The notes under the pieces are model-generated. The model searched no databases. It saw nothing but the letters and a program-made list of their open reading frames with translations, and was not told where the DNA came from. Of a stretch of DNA of 64,000 bases, positions 25,338-35,103 are shown in pieces. The DNA lies in the NCBI GenBank assembly GCA_900078775.1, contig LT549889.1, positions 372,001 to 436,000 of the forward strand. Direction: 5' to 3'. Each line of letters starts with the position of its first letter. Within the stretch, counting starts at the first letter, position 1. This DNA comes from Mycolicibacterium aurum (lineage in GTDB: Bacteria > Actinomycetota > Actinomycetes > Mycobacteriales > Mycobacteriaceae). The position numbers and the translations under genes are program-made.

Positions 25338-25362
25338 TACCCACCTGTGGGTGGCCGAAACG
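25338..25362 (-). promoter_or_regulatory. Candidate SigF promoter of the small acidic protein
   Basis: Minus strand: CGTTT (25362-25358), 15-bp spacer, GGGTA (25342-25338), the same CGTTT-N15-GGGTA form as at 21784. The -10 ends 11 bases before the ATG. Confidence 0.55.
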
Positions 25363-25424
25363 GCGGTGGTGACCACCATGTTTGGCCGATCACCGGTTCG
25401 GGTACAAGGCCGCTCATGCAAACA

Positions 25425-25547
25425 TCAAGCCATCATCGGCCCGAGCATCAGGAATGCGAGGGCGTAAGCGCCGATGGCGATCAGTACGGCAATGATCAGA
25501 ACCACGGCTACCGCGACGAGAATTCCGCGCGGCGTGTGGTTGCTCAT
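25425..25547 (-). CDS. 40-residue single-pass membrane peptide
   Basis: The frame starts MSNHTPRGILVAVAVVLIIA and ends MLGPMMA. It is a short polar N-terminus followed by one long hydrophobic helix (about 9-36). A GGGGTA element lies about 10-15 bases upstream on the same strand, so SigF control is possible although no clear -35 is seen. It fills the gap before rsbW. Similar tiny membrane peptides are common in mycobacteria. Moderate confidence because of size. Confidence 0.5.
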   Translation of the reverse strand: MSNHTPRGILVAVAVVLIIAVLIAIGAYALAFLMLGPMMA

Positions 25548-25607
25548 GCCGCGGGTCTACCCCGTGCGGATTGGCGTGACACACCAGCGAGGCGGTACAG
25601 CAGCGTT

Positions 25608-25633
25608 GGTTAACGACACTCGGATGTGGGGTA
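25608..25633 (+). promoter_or_regulatory. SigF autoregulatory promoter of rsbW-sigF
   Basis: GGTTA (25608-25612), 16-bp spacer, GGGTA (25629-25633), ending 29 bp before the rsbW ATG. In M. tuberculosis usfX-sigF is known to be transcribed from a SigF-dependent promoter, so this assignment is well founded. Confidence 0.7.
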
Positions 25634-25662
25634 ACCTCCGAGCGGACTCAGCGGGAGGTCAG

Positions 25663-26088
25663 ATGGTGCACGGAACGGGCACGTACGACGGCGCGGTCGT
25701 CGAGGACAGATCGGTCGAACTTCGAGTTGCGGCCACGGTGGAGAACCTGGCTGTGCTGCGCGCGCTGGTCGCTGCGGTAGCAACGTTCGAAGATCTGGAC
25801 TTCGATGCGGTGTCGGATCTGAGGTTGGCCGTGGACGAGGCGGCCACCCGCCTGATCCGGTCGGCCGCGGCAGGGTCGGTGCTCGTCGTCAAGGTGGTGC
25901 CGAGCGATGACGCGGTCGTCGTGCACGCCTCCACCACGTGCGATACCGACGAAGAGACCATCGTGTCTCCCGGTAGCTTCAGCTGGCACGTGCTCAGCTC
26001 GCTCACCGACGAGGTCAGTACGTTCAACGGGGACGGACGGGTCTTCGGTATTTCGCTCACTGCGAGACGAGCGAGCCTGTTGCAGTGA
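25663..26088 (+). CDS. rsbW: Anti-sigma F factor RsbW (UsfX)
   Basis: A 141-residue GHKL/HATPase-fold anti-sigma factor. Recognisable parts are VENLAVLRALVAAVATFEDLDFD, DLRLAVDEAATRLI and SPGSFSWHVLSSLTDEV. The N-box position has R63 where serine-kinase anti-sigma factors normally carry Asn, so kinase activity may be weak. It binds and holds SigF inactive until released by antagonists. Ribosome site GGGAGG. Its stop overlaps the SigF GTG start by 4 bases, ensuring balanced synthesis. Confidence 0.92.
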   Translation: MVHGTGTYDGAVVEDRSVELRVAATVENLAVLRALVAAVATFEDLDFDAVSDLRLAVDEAATRLIRSAAAGSVLVVKVVPSDDAVVVHASTTCDTDEETIVSPGSFSWHVLSSLTDEVSTFNGDGRVFGISLTARRASLLQ

Positions 26089-26837
26089 CCTCGGAATACG
26101 CCGATGTTCTCGAGATGTTCCGCGAACTTCGCGAACTGCCGGATGGCTCAACGGAGTACGTGCGTCAGCGGGAGAAGATCGTGCAGCGTTGTCTGCCGCT
26201 GGCGGACCACATCGCGCGCCGGTTCGAGGGACGCGGTGAGGCCCGCGACGATCTGGTTCAGGTAGCCCGCGTCGGTCTGGTCAACGCGGTCAACCGGTTC
26301 GACGTCGACGCCGGCTCCGACTTCGCCTCCTACGCGGTGCCCACCATCATGGGTGAGGTCCGCAGACACTTCCGGGACAACGGATGGTCGGTCAAGGTGC
26401 CGCGCCGGCTCAAGGAACTGCACCTGCGCCTGGGCGCGGCGACCGCGGAACTGTCCCAGCGGCTCGGCCACGCGCCGACCGCCTCCGAGCTGGCCGCCGA
26501 GCTCGGGATGGACCGCCAGGAGGTCGTCGAGGGCCTGATCGCGGGCAGCTCCTACAACACGCTGTCCATCGACAGCGGTGGTTCCGGTGACGACGAGGCC
26601 CCGGCGATCGCCGACACGCTCGGCTCACCGGATGACGCGCTGGATCAGATCGAGAACCGGGAGGCGCTGCGTCCGCTGCTGGCGACTCTGCCCGAGCGTG
26701 AACGTACCGTGCTCATCCTGCGGTTTTTCGAGTCGATGACCCAGTCGCAGATCGCCGAGCGGGTGGGCATCTCGCAGATGCACGTGTCCCGGCTGCTGGC
26801 GAAGTCGCTGGCGCGGCTGCGCGACGAACTGCAGTAG
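26085..26837 (+). CDS. sigF: RNA polymerase sigma factor SigF
   Basis: A 250-residue SigB/SigF-type group 3 sigma factor. Region 2 includes ARDDLVQVARVGLVNAVNRFD and FASYAVPTIMGEVRRHFRDN. Region 3 includes GHAPTASELAAELGM. Region 4 has LPERERTVLILRFFESMTQSQIAERVGISQMHVSRLL. GTG start at 26085. It directs stress and stationary-phase transcription from GGTTT-N15-17-GGGTA promoters, several of which flank this operon. Confidence 0.96.
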   Translation: MTSEYADVLEMFRELRELPDGSTEYVRQREKIVQRCLPLADHIARRFEGRGEARDDLVQVARVGLVNAVNRFDVDAGSDFASYAVPTIMGEVRRHFRDNGWSVKVPRRLKELHLRLGAATAELSQRLGHAPTASELAAELGMDRQEVVEGLIAGSSYNTLSIDSGGSGDDEAPAIADTLGSPDDALDQIENREALRPLLATLPERERTVLILRFFESMTQSQIAERVGISQMHVSRLLAKSLARLRDELQ

Positions 26838-26841
26838 CCGC

Positions 26842-27177
26842 TCAGCTCGCGTCGCGCAGGCCGGTCAGCGCCTGATCGGGGTCGCAGATCCGGAGCATCC
26901 TGTCCACGGCGGTGCTGGTCAGCATGCTCCACTGCACCTCCTCGGCGGCGGCCTGCACGCCGACCTTGTGGATGGCCGAAAATGCTTCGGCGGCAAAGAA
27001 CTCCACTCCGGTGAGGTCGAGGACGAGCTTGTCGGCGTTGCGCAGACGCAACTGGATGTAGGCGCTGAAGTGGTCGGTGTTCGCGGCATCGAGTTCGCCC
27101 TCGACGATCACGACCACCGAGGCGGGCGGAGCGGTCTGGGTGACATAACGGGCGCGGTCGCGGGGGTAAAGGGTCAT
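26842..27177 (-). CDS. STAS-domain protein (anti-sigma-antagonist-like)
   Basis: With the ATG at 27177 it has 111 residues and one STAS domain: VVVIVEGELDAANTDHF and LVLDLTGVEFFAAEAFSAIH. In classical antagonists the loop reads D-S-S-G with the second Ser phosphorylated. Here it is A62-A63-E64-A65, with Glu at the phosphoserine position. It may therefore be unable to be phosphorylated, or be a phosphomimic. It converges on sigF with a 4-bp gap and is a likely SigF-pathway regulator, although the role is inferred from context. Confidence 0.8.
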   Translation of the reverse strand: MTLYPRDRARYVTQTAPPASVVVIVEGELDAANTDHFSAYIQLRLRNADKLVLDLTGVEFFAAEAFSAIHKVGVQAAAEEVQWSMLTSTAVDRMLRICDPDQALTGLRDAS

Positions 27178-27491
27178 TTTCTTGCTCCAACAGTCGGAAA
27201 GCACTCGGATGAACCTCTGGTGCTTGGCGACGCGTCGACGTGTTTCCGGTCCGGAGAAATGAGAGCCCGCGGTTGCGGGCGGGAATGTCCACCACCTGGT
27301 CAGTGCGGGAACCAGGTGATGCAGCGCCTGTCGAAGGCGGTGACGCGTCGTGCCGGCTGTTAACTCAACCTGTCTTCGACCCTACGCCACATGTCCCGCC
27401 CGGACAATCGGATGACGAATTCGGCGCCTGGGCGCCGGTTCGTCGTCACCCGCGCTGGCGGGGCGGTTCGGTGCCGGTACACACTGATGCC
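27178..27491. other. 314-bp divergent intergenic region with two hairpins
   Basis: This lies between the STAS gene and the MobA-like gene. It holds GCCCGC-GGTT-GCGGGC (27265-27280) and CACCTGGT/ACCAGGTG (27293-27300 with 27311-27318, 10-base loop). No SigF promoter with correct spacing and no credible small gene were found. The hairpins could be operator, attenuator or small-RNA elements. Confidence 0.4.
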
Positions 27492-28058
27492 ATGACCGAT
27501 GAACCCGCCGTGGCTGGCCTGCTGCTGGCTGCTGGGGCCGGAACCCGCTACGGATTGCCGAAAGTCCTTGCCCATGACGGTGTTTGGCTGCGCAACGCGG
27601 TCGCGGCCCTGGCCGGTGGGGGATGCGATGAGGTGATCGTGGTGGTGGGTGCGGCCGGCCCGGACGCGGTGGACCCGCCGGCTCCCGCACGCACCGTGTA
27701 CGCCGCGCAGTGGGCGGACGGGCTGTCGGCGTCCCTGCGCGCCGGACTGCAGGCCCTGGAAACCGGCGGGACCAGTGCCTTCGCCGTCGTGCACCTGATC
27801 GACACGCCCGACGTCGGCGCCGATGTGGTGGCCCGGGTACTCGCGGCCGGCCGGACCGCGGAATCGGGCCTGGCCCGTGCGGTCTACGACGGCCGGCCCG
27901 GACACCCCGTCGTACTGGCCCGCCGGCACTGGCCGGCATTGCTGGACGGATTGCGCGGCGACACCGGGGCGGGGCCGTTCCTGCGGGCCCGCCCCGATGT
28001 GGTCACCGTCGAATGCGGCGATCTGGCCAGCGGGGCCGATATCGACACGCGGGACTGA
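27492..28058 (+). CDS. MobA/MocA-like nucleotidyltransferase
   Basis: A 188-residue NTP-transferase domain starting AVAGLLLAAGAGTRYGLPK, the nucleotide-binding loop of molybdenum-cofactor guanylyl/cytidylyltransferases. HLIDTPDVGADVV replaces the usual D-x-P metal loop. The end, AVYDGRPGHPVVLARRHWPALL, is typical of the MocA-like group. It would attach CMP or GMP to molybdopterin for a molybdo-hydroxylase, but no such enzyme is nearby, so another NTP-sugar-type role cannot be excluded. Converges with the next gene. Confidence 0.8.
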   Translation: MTDEPAVAGLLLAAGAGTRYGLPKVLAHDGVWLRNAVAALAGGGCDEVIVVVGAAGPDAVDPPAPARTVYAAQWADGLSASLRAGLQALETGGTSAFAVVHLIDTPDVGADVVARVLAAGRTAESGLARAVYDGRPGHPVVLARRHWPALLDGLRGDTGAGPFLRARPDVVTVECGDLASGADIDTRD

Positions 28059-28059
28059 A

Positions 28060-28392
28060 TCAGGTGTGCACCTGCAGGCCGAGCTGGGACGCGGCGTACC
28101 GCCGCACGGTGTCCTCGGACATCGCAGCGGCGTCCTCGAAGCCCGGGCGGGCCCGGCTGGCCATGAACCCGCTGACCGGGTCCAGGGTGACCTCGGCCAA
28201 CAGTTCACCGGTGGTGGGTTCGCACACCGCCCAGGTGTAGCGGGTGTTGTCGGCCCAGCCGTCGGCGGCATCGTCGATGTAGTCCAGATCGGTCTCGCCG
28301 AGGTCGGCCAGCGCGGGCCGGTCGTCGACCCGGTCGTCGTAGCGCAGCCCGCGCAGGTAACACTGGCCGTTGTTGATCTCTACCGGTTCCAT
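28060..28392 (-). CDS. Degenerate GNAT-acetyltransferase-like hypothetical protein
   Basis: A 110-residue protein. Its first 70 residues (MEPVEINNGQCYLRGLRYDDRV, then YTWAVCEPTTGELLAEVTLDP) look like the N-terminal half of a GNAT acetyltransferase of the 'hydrolase/acetyltransferase' kind. The acetyl-CoA motif (R/Q-x2-G-x-G/A) is missing and the tail GFEDAAAMSEDTVRRYAASQLG is unrelated. It is either a truncated remnant or a reshaped binding protein. It lies just after the accA3 terminator in the same direction. Confidence 0.6.
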   Translation of the reverse strand: MEPVEINNGQCYLRGLRYDDRVDDRPALADLGETDLDYIDDAADGWADNTRYTWAVCEPTTGELLAEVTLDPVSGFMASRARPGFEDAAAMSEDTVRRYAASQLGLQVHT

Positions 28393-28408
28393 CGGGTCTC
28401 CAGAATGG

Positions 28409-28446
28409 CGAATGGCCGCTCATCACGGGCAATGAGCGGCCATTCG
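28409..28446 (-). terminator. Strong hairpin terminator of accA3
   Basis: A perfect 15-bp stem (28409-28423 with 28432-28446) closes an 8-base loop, 14 bases after the accA3 stop. There is no U-tract, in line with mycobacterial intrinsic terminators. Confidence 0.75.
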
Positions 28447-28459
28447 GCAGTTGTTTCGG

Positions 28460-30296
<1,837 letters not shown>

Positions 30297-30464
30297 TGTA
30301 TCGGGCGAAGTTTATGCGTCCAATTCCGGGGTGGCGAGTCGGACCCCCGAAATCCAACCGAGATACTGTCGCCCTTTCGGTAAGGCGCTATTGTTACTGG
30401 CCGGTACATGCGATGTGCGCTGGGCGAACGGGCGCACCGTTCGCGCACACGCTGCCGGATCGGC

Positions 30465-31898
30465 TCAGCCGAACAGCACCGGGATGCCCTCCATCGACGG
30501 ACCGGGCTCCACCCCGAGCGCGTTGGACAGCAGAGACGGTGCCACGTCGAGGATGTCGACCTCCTTGCGCGACGGGTCGGGTCGCACACCCGCGCCCGCG
30601 GCCAGCAGGATGCCCTGCGGGATGTGGTAGCCGGTGTTCACGCCGCCCACCCGACTGTGCGGGGCGAAACCGAGTTCGGAGGCCCGCACCGTGGATTCCT
30701 GCTCGGTGCCGACCGCGCGGAACCGCAGCAGCGGATCCGAACCCGCCTCGACGGCGTAGTCGGTGCCGAACGTGACCGTGCGGCCTTCCACCCGGACCCG
30801 GGCGAACAGTGGCCCGCCGCCGTCCACCGTCACCGATTCCAGCGGCGCGGTGGCGGCCTTGGCGTCCGCCTCGGTGCCGAACACCAGCGAGAGCATCGGA
30901 TACATCGCCAGGCCGAGTCCGGTCGCCGCCAGATTCAGGCCCGCCACCAGCTTGGTGTGGTCATCGAGCACCAGGCAGGTGTCGTCGGACTTGACCACCT
31001 CGACCGGGCCCTGGCCCATGCTGGCCGACACCACCAGCATCGACCGGGGGTTCCTGGCGATGTAGCGGCGGATGCGCCCGAGCTGACGATCCGCGATATC
31101 CATTGCCGCGATGATGAATTCGCCGTAGACGTGGTCGGGGGAGTATTCGTACTTGTCGGTGTAACCCGGCATACCGTCACCCCAGAACCGGTGCATCATG
31201 CCGGCGACGTGGTTGGTGAAGAAGATGCTCAGCCGCGGCCGGTGCTTGCGGTGCAGGGCCCAGTAGAGGTCGAAGCTCAGCGGCGCCTGCATGGCCGACC
31301 GGAACGCCTTGTTCCGCGGGTCGCGGCGCTCGTTGACCAGATGGGCGCCGATCGTCGCGATCGAGCGCGGGGTCAACCCCCGGCGCAGCAGGCTCAAGCC
31401 GGTGCCGGCGAGCGTCTTGGGGCTCAGTGCGGCGTTCGGCGAAAAGCCGTTCTCACCGGTCATCGCGAGGTTGAAGGCCTGGAACTTCTGCAGCGCCACC
31501 GGATAGGCGAGGGCGTCCTGGCTGAAGGTGTCCGGAACGTAGAAGCCGCCGTGCCGGAACTCCCGGGCCGGCCAGCTCTGCATCGGTCCGAAGAGGCCGA
31601 CGGACAGGCCCGCGCTCTCGGCGACGTTCCAGATCGGGTCGCCGCGGAAGGTGGTCGGATCCTGGCCCAGGTCGTAGGAGTTGTGCGAGTAGGTGGACGC
31701 GTGCAGCGTGGGCCAGGTGCGCCAGGGCTGCAGCCCCTGCAACTCCGCGCGGTCCTCGTGCACGGTGGTCAGTGACTGCCCCTCGCCTAGCAGCGCAGCC
31801 ATATGCGAACCGGGCCGGTTCTTCACATAGATGTCGACGACATCCCAGGGCACTTCGTTGAGCTCGTAGAGGATGACGTCCCGGGCTTGCTGGTTCAT
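30465..31898 (-). CDS. Alkaline-phosphatase-superfamily (type I phosphodiesterase fold) protein with altered metal site
   Basis: From the ATG at 31898 it has 477 residues. The fold is recognisable from ILYELNEVPWDVVD, the nucleophile-like stretch RTWPTLHASTYSH (60-72), FFTNHVAGMMHRFWG (227-240) and the C-terminal NTGYHIPQGILLAAG with DILDVAPSLLSNALGV. The usual S-D-H-G metal motif reads S291-A-S-M-G and the first metal Asp is absent, so classical phosphohydrolase chemistry is doubtful. It is a separate unit upstream of accA3. The AAAGGGGGG before this ATG serves as ribosome site. Role unknown. Confidence 0.68.
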   Translation of the reverse strand: MNQQARDVILYELNEVPWDVVDIYVKNRPGSHMAALLGEGQSLTTVHEDRAELQGLQPWRTWPTLHASTYSHNSYDLGQDPTTFRGDPIWNVAESAGLSVGLFGPMQSWPAREFRHGGFYVPDTFSQDALAYPVALQKFQAFNLAMTGENGFSPNAALSPKTLAGTGLSLLRRGLTPRSIATIGAHLVNERRDPRNKAFRSAMQAPLSFDLYWALHRKHRPRLSIFFTNHVAGMMHRFWGDGMPGYTDKYEYSPDHVYGEFIIAAMDIADRQLGRIRRYIARNPRSMLVVSASMGQGPVEVVKSDDTCLVLDDHTKLVAGLNLAATGLGLAMYPMLSLVFGTEADAKAATAPLESVTVDGGGPLFARVRVEGRTVTFGTDYAVEAGSDPLLRFRAVGTEQESTVRASELGFAPHSRVGGVNTGYHIPQGILLAAGAGVRPDPSRKEVDILDVAPSLLSNALGVEPGPSMEGIPVLFG

Positions 31899-32010
31899 CC
31901 GACCGGGCCCCCCTTTCATGGTCCGTGCCGCCTCGCATGATCACGCACGATGCAGCGTCACGCGGGCAAAAGCGTCGCGGGCCGGCTGGCGGGCCGGTGC
32001 GCCTCCGTCA

Positions 32011-32031
32011 TTCTGGCAGGGTTTGCCAGAA
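32011..32031. repeat. Perfect inverted repeat in a 270-bp divergent/leader region
   Basis: TTCTGGCA-GGGTT-TGCCAGAA (8-bp arms, 5-base spacer), followed 3 bp later by a second imperfect palindrome TTCGC-N6-GCGAA (32034-32049). Both lie in the gap 31899-32171, upstream of the AlkP-like gene. The size and symmetry suggest a repressor operator. The rest of the gap holds nothing recognisable. Confidence 0.5.
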
Positions 32032-32171
32032 ATTTCGCTGTAGGGCGAATATTGACGCGCGAGACAAACATCATGTCATCTGCGGACGGCGGACGCCCGG
32101 GCGGGAGTGGCATCGCGGATCGGCCTGCCCCGCCCGATCGCCGGCTGCGAAACCGGTGTCAGGCGCGCCCG

Positions 32172-32588
32172 CTACTGCCCGCGCAGTCGCCGCTTGATCC
32201 GCGTCAGCATCGCCGACATCCCGCGCAGCCGCAGCGGGCTGATCAGCGCCGCCAGCCCGAGATCGGCGTAGAAGTCGTCCGGCACCGCGAGGATGTCGGC
32301 GGCGGACTGACCGTCCAGCCCGGCCGCGAGGATGGCCGCGAAACCCCGGGTGGTGGGCGCCTCGGCCGGCGCGCTGAAGTACAGCCGGACGTGCTCGGGA
32401 TCGGCGGCGTCGACGTCGAGGAACAGCGGTGACTGGCATTCGGGAACCGGCTCCATGGCCGCTTCCTCGAGGTGGGCAGGCAGCGCGGGCAACTCGTTGG
32501 CGAACTCCAGCAGCAATTGCAGCTTGTCCTGGCCGGCGACGTCCTGGAAGTCGCTGACGACCTCGGCGAGCGCCTCGGGCATCGTCAT
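32172..32588 (-). CDS. SufE-family sulfur acceptor protein (Rv3284-like)
   Basis: A 138-residue SufE fold. The active cysteine C51 lies in [10 protein letters not shown], where the sulfur acceptor loop is expected, and there is a C-terminal helix with [18 protein letters not shown]. SufE proteins take persulfide sulfur from a cysteine desulfurase. It follows sseA by 7 bp on the same strand, so it may pass or receive sulfane sulfur from the rhodanese. Alternative ATG at 32582. Confidence 0.9.
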   Translation of the reverse strand: MTMPEALAEVVSDFQDVAGQDKLQLLLEFANELPALPAHLEEAAMEPVPECQSPLFLDVDAADPEHVRLYFSAPAEAPTTRGFAAILAAGLDGQSAADILAVPDDFYADLGLAALISPLRLRGMSAMLTRIKRRLRGQ

Positions 32589-32595
32589 GACGAGA

Positions 32596-33489
32596 TCACC
32601 TCGCCGGGGCCTCGCCCGGCTCGGGCCCGACGGCGACCGGGACGCGCACGGCGTTGCCCCATTCGGTCCAGGACCCGTCGTAGTTGCGCACGTTCGGCAG
32701 GCCGAGCAGGTGGGTCAGCACGAACCAGGTGTGGCTGGAGCGTTCCCCGATGCGGCAGTAGACGATCGTGTCGTCGTCGGCGCCCAGGTGCCCGTACAGC
32801 GCGTCGAGCTCGGCGCGACTGCGGAACCGCCCGTTGTCCTCGGCGGCCTTGGCCCACGGGATCGACACCGCGGTCGGGATGTGCCCGCCGCGCAGCGCGC
32901 CCTCTTCGGGGTAGTCGGGCATGTGGGTGCGCTCGCCGGTGTACTCCTGCGGGGAGCGCACGTCGATCAACGGCTGCTGTCCCAACGCGCCCAGCACATC
33001 GTCGCGGAAGGCGCGGATGGCGGCGTCGTTGCGTTCCACCACCGGGTAGCCGGTGCTGGTGCGGGTCGGGACGTCCAGCGTGGTGTCCCGGCTGTTGGAC
33101 ACCCACAGATCGCGGCCGCCGTCGAGCAGGCGGACGTCGGGGTGCCCGAACAGGGTGAACACCCACAGCGCGTAGGCCGCCCACCAGTTGCTCTTGTCCC
33201 CGTAGATCACCACGGTGTCGTCCCGGGAGATGCCCTTGCGGTCCATCAGGGCGGCGAACTGGGCCCCGTCGATGTAGTCGCGGACGGCCGGGTCGTTCAG
33301 GTCGGTGTGCCAGTCGATCTTCACCGCACCGGGGATGTGCCCGGTGTCGTAGAGCAGGACGTCCTCATCGGACTCGACGATGGCAAGCCCGGGGCGGCCC
33401 AGATTGGCCGACAGCCAATCCGCGGTCACCAATCGTTCCGGGTGCGCGTAGGCGGCGAGGGCGGGGTCAGGATCGGCAGGAAGCGACAC
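32596..33489 (-). CDS. sseA: Thiosulfate sulfurtransferase (rhodanese) SseA
   Basis: A 297-residue two-domain rhodanese. The inactive N-terminal domain reads [12 protein letters not shown] with no cysteine. The active C-terminal domain has C245 in [15 protein letters not shown]. It moves sulfane sulfur to thiophilic acceptors. It lies in the accD5-accE5-maf-hydrolase-sseA-sufE string, as Rv3283 does in M. tuberculosis, and is coupled to the SufE gene. Confidence 0.93.
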   Translation of the reverse strand: MSLPADPDPALAAYAHPERLVTADWLSANLGRPGLAIVESDEDVLLYDTGHIPGAVKIDWHTDLNDPAVRDYIDGAQFAALMDRKGISRDDTVVIYGDKSNWWAAYALWVFTLFGHPDVRLLDGGRDLWVSNSRDTTLDVPTRTSTGYPVVERNDAAIRAFRDDVLGALGQQPLIDVRSPQEYTGERTHMPDYPEEGALRGGHIPTAVSIPWAKAAEDNGRFRSRAELDALYGHLGADDDTIVYCRIGERSSHTWFVLTHLLGLPNVRNYDGSWTEWGNAVRVPVAVGPEPGEAPAR

Positions 33490-33542
33490 ACGATGAGCCT
33501 ACCCACCGGTGATCACCCGCCGCTCGGGACTCCCGTACCCGC

Positions 33543-34082
33543 TCAGCCCAGACAGTCCGCCGCCGGGAGCAGTTCGGCGCGCATATTGCTCTGCATCATC
33601 CGCAGCGCCGCCTTGCCCAGGTCGGCCTCGATGTGGGCGACCGCGTCCGGCGGGACCACCACGCTGTAGTGCCGCACGTACGCGTCCAGCGCCGTGTACA
33701 GCACGCACTGTTCGGTGACCTGGCCGGTGATGACCAGGCGTTCGGGGTGCAGCTGCTGGAGCAGGTAGTCCAGCTGGGTCGCGAAGAACGCGCTGTGCCG
33801 AACCTTGGTCAGCCGCAGGCAGTCCGGGGTGGGCAGGATCGGTTTCACCAACTCCGGGCGGGCACCCTGCAGTGCCGCCTGCTCGATGTCATCCCAGTTG
33901 GCGGTGAAGTCGCCGAAGTTGTCGTTGGCATAGATCACCGCCACGTCCTCGCGCCGACGGCCCGCGGCGATCAACTCGGCCAACGGGTCCACCATGTCGG
34001 CGACGCTGGCGGTCAGTTTCTCGGCGTCGGGGTGCTCGTAGGCGTTGAGCATGTCCACGACCAGGAGCGCGGTGTCTGCCAT
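33543..34082 (-). CDS. Isochorismatase-like cysteine hydrolase
   Basis: A 179-residue protein with the cysteine hydrolase triad: D10 in LLVVDMLNAY, K93 in KVRHSAFFAT and C126 in TGQVTEQCVLYTALDAYVR. Relatives hydrolyse nicotinamide, isochorismate or N-carbamoyl compounds; the substrate here cannot be told. It stands between maf and sseA on the same strand and is not part of the M. tuberculosis order that I recall, so it is probably an extra gene in the operon. Confidence 0.88.
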   Translation of the reverse strand: MADTALLVVDMLNAYEHPDAEKLTASVADMVDPLAELIAAGRRREDVAVIYANDNFGDFTANWDDIEQAALQGARPELVKPILPTPDCLRLTKVRHSAFFATQLDYLLQQLHPERLVITGQVTEQCVLYTALDAYVRHYSVVVPPDAVAHIEADLGKAALRMMQSNMRAELLPAADCLG

Positions 34083-34145
34083 GGCGCCGGAGTACCCCGA
34101 CCGACCCGCATCAAACGGGGCCGACGGCGGGGCGGCGAAACCGGG

Positions 34146-34787
34146 TCAGCGCGAGACGCTGTTCGCCCGCCACAGATCCGCGACCGAAATGCCCATGCCC
34201 GCCAGCAGTTTCCGCAGCAGCGGCAGGCTCAGCCCGATCACATTGGACGGGTCGCCCTCGATCCGGTCGATGAACCAGCCACCCCGGCCGTCGATGGTGA
34301 AACCGCCTGCCACATGGAGCGGTTCGCCACCGGCGAGGTAGGCCTCCAGATCATCGGCCGCCGGCGTGCCGAAGTGCACCGCGGTGCTGCCGGTCCGGTG
34401 CGCCTCGTCGACGACGGCGCCCGCCCGCATCCGCAGCACGCTGTGCCCGGTGTGCAGCATCCCGGTGCGCCCGGACGAGGCCTGCCAGCGCCGGCGCGCG
34501 GCGTCCACCGAACCGGGCTTGCCGGCCAGCGCGCCGTCGACCTCCAGCATCGAATCGCAGCCGACCACGACGCAGTCGGCGCGCACCTCGGCGTCCAGCA
34601 GTTCGGTCACCCGGCGGGCCTTGGCCTGCGCCAGCGCCGCCACCACGGTGGCCGGTGCATCCTCGGACAACCGGGCGAGGATCGCGTCCTCGTCCACGTC
34701 GGACACCGTCACCAGGGGATCGACCCCGGCCGCCCGGAGCACACCGAGCCGGCCTGCCGATGCGGAGCCGAGGACGAGGCGGGTCAA
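34146..34787 (-). CDS. maf: Maf-like nucleotide pyrophosphatase
   Basis: A 213-residue Maf/HAM1-like protein beginning [23 protein letters not shown]. It has [14 protein letters not shown] (the substrate aspartate region) and [13 protein letters not shown] near the C-terminus. It hydrolyses non-canonical or canonical nucleoside triphosphates and is linked to septum control. It is 28 bp downstream of accE5 and equals Rv3282 by context. Between start and hallmark the usual SPRR reads SAGR, a mild variant. Confidence 0.93.
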   Translation of the reverse strand: MTRLVLGSASAGRLGVLRAAGVDPLVTVSDVDEDAILARLSEDAPATVVAALAQAKARRVTELLDAEVRADCVVVGCDSMLEVDGALAGKPGSVDAARRRWQASSGRTGMLHTGHSVLRMRAGAVVDEAHRTGSTAVHFGTPAADDLEAYLAGGEPLHVAGGFTIDGRGGWFIDRIEGDPSNVIGLSLPLLRKLLAGMGISVADLWRANSVSR

Positions 34788-34815
34788 CGGTCTCGAAGGC
34801 TCTTCGCGCCAGCGC

Positions 34816-35103
34816 TCATCGGCGCAGGTGGGTCCGCTCCAGCAGGGTCACCCGCTGCCAGCTGTGGCTCTGGTAGCGCAGCCGGTCCACCGGATGCCCC
34901 CACAGGTTGGTCTCCTTGACGCCCGGCTCGGCCGGGCCGCCGCCGGCGGCCGAGAGCACGCCGATCAGCGCGGCCAGTTCCTCGGCGGTCGGCTCACCCT
35001 TGAGCACCTGGATGTGCGGCTCGTGCGCGGCCGGGGTGGTTTCAGACACCGGAGTAGCTCCCTGCTCGTCGCTCACAGCGGTTGAATCGTTCGCCCCGCT
35101 CAC
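34816..35103 (-). CDS. accE5: Acyl-CoA carboxylase epsilon subunit
   Basis: A 95-residue AccE5. The disordered, acidic N-terminal half ends at [26 protein letters not shown], the conserved epsilon-subunit helix. The C-terminal [19 protein letters not shown] is typical of the family. It stabilises the AccA3-AccD5 complex. The ATG overlaps the accD5 stop by ATGA, so the two are made together. Corresponds to Rv3281. Confidence 0.93.
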   Translation of the reverse strand: MSGANDSTAVSDEQGATPVSETTPAAHEPHIQVLKGEPTAEELAALIGVLSAAGGGPAEPGVKETNLWGHPVDRLRYQSHSWQRVTLLERTHLRR

